In this document: piece after piece, positions 63,863-64,000 of the stretch | Layout of the letters: each line of letters starts with the position of its first letter | Position numbering within the stretch: position 1 is the first letter of the stretch | From: Vigna angularis | Taxonomy: Eukaryota > Streptophyta > Magnoliopsida > Fabales > Fabaceae | Length of the DNA: 64,000 nt | Reading direction: 5' to 3' | NCBI RefSeq assembly: GCF_016808095.1 | Contig: NC_068980.1 | Span: 5,428,501-5,492,500, forward strand | The notes under the pieces: generated by a model | What the model was told of the DNA's origin: nothing | Databases searched by the model: none | Seen by the model: the letters and a program-made list of their open reading frames with translations, nothing else | Made by a program: the position numbers and the translations under genes

Positions 63863-64000
63863 CGCTGACATACTGTAAGCTATCCCTGACACCCATTCCC
63901 TTCATTTTTTTTATTCTCATTAGTCCATGCTTCGATTGAACATGGTCTTTTTCAGGTGGAGAATGTTTGTTCAGATCAGAGAGAAGAACGGAAACCTCGC
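63861..64000 (+). pseudogene. U2AF35 fragment (end of exon 1, intron 1, start of exon 2)
   Basis: CTCGCTGACATACTGTAAGC matches the exon 1 end of the intact gene (CTCGCCGACCACATGGTATG). After an intron-sized gap, GTCTTTTTCAGGTGGAGAAT then GTTTGTTCAGATCAGAGAGA matches the intron 1/exon 2 junction (GTCTTTTTCAGGCGGGGAAT...GTTCAGTTCAGAGAGG). A 2-base deletion relative to the intact exon shifts the frame. Most of exon 1 is absent and the window ends inside exon 2, so how far the copy extends is unknown. Confidence 0.8.

Overview
This is plant nuclear DNA: AT-rich, with intron-dense genes using GT-AG splice sites, cytosolic-type tRNA genes, Ty1/copia, hAT and Mutator-like transposon debris and long (TA)n tracts. 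Protein sequences and repeat style (clusters of AATCGATT-like palindromes, copia elements with a TGGTATCAGAGC primer site) suggest a legume, probably a phaseoloid such as Vigna, Phaseolus or Glycine; the species is an inference.

Layout. 1-910: 3' end of a RETICULATA-related (DUF3411) chloroplast protein gene, + strand. 5511-17784: complete 27-exon gene for the alpha subunit of the AP-2 clathrin adaptor, + strand, with a decayed copia fragment in one intron. 19317-26114: 9-exon gene for a PTM-like AT-hook/DDT/PHD-finger chromatin protein, - strand. 26115-30891: intergenic, repeat-bearing. 30892-43325: 20-exon RAD5A-type SWI/SNF ATPase with HIRAN and RING domains, + strand; two of its introns carry solo LTRs of one family, and one of these lies in a hAT remnant and itself contains a small gag/pol-less LTR element. 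44972-47705: AHL-type AT-hook/PPC gene with a repetitive tail cut by a frameshift. 50759-52636: hAT-transposase-derived gene whose catalytic motifs are lost, probably domesticated. 52819-52890: tRNA-Pro(AGG). 54184-55667: Mutator-like element with long terminal inverted repeats. 56979-57061: tRNA-Leu(UAA) beside a 14-bp minisatellite. 58160-58449: copia LTR remnant. 61035-62547: U2AF35-like splicing factor with altered zinc fingers. 63646-64000: a decayed tRNA-Leu and a decayed U2AF35 piece in the same order and orientation as the intact pair.

The first four genes (RER1-like, alpha-adaptin, PHD/DDT protein, RAD5A) match, from memory, the consecutive Arabidopsis genes At5g22790, At5g22770/80, At5g22760 and At5g22750, so the left two thirds is an old conserved gene block. 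The right third is less conserved and repeat-rich. The genes do not form a pathway; they cover plastid/leaf development, endocytosis, chromatin and plastid signalling, DNA-damage tolerance and splicing. Exon borders were worked out by hand from reading frame, phase and splice dinucleotides. No new multi-gene system was found. The most distinctive items are the catalytically dead hAT-derived gene, the AHL gene with a repeat tail, the divergent U2AF35 with its decayed duplicate block, and the layered insertions in RAD5A.
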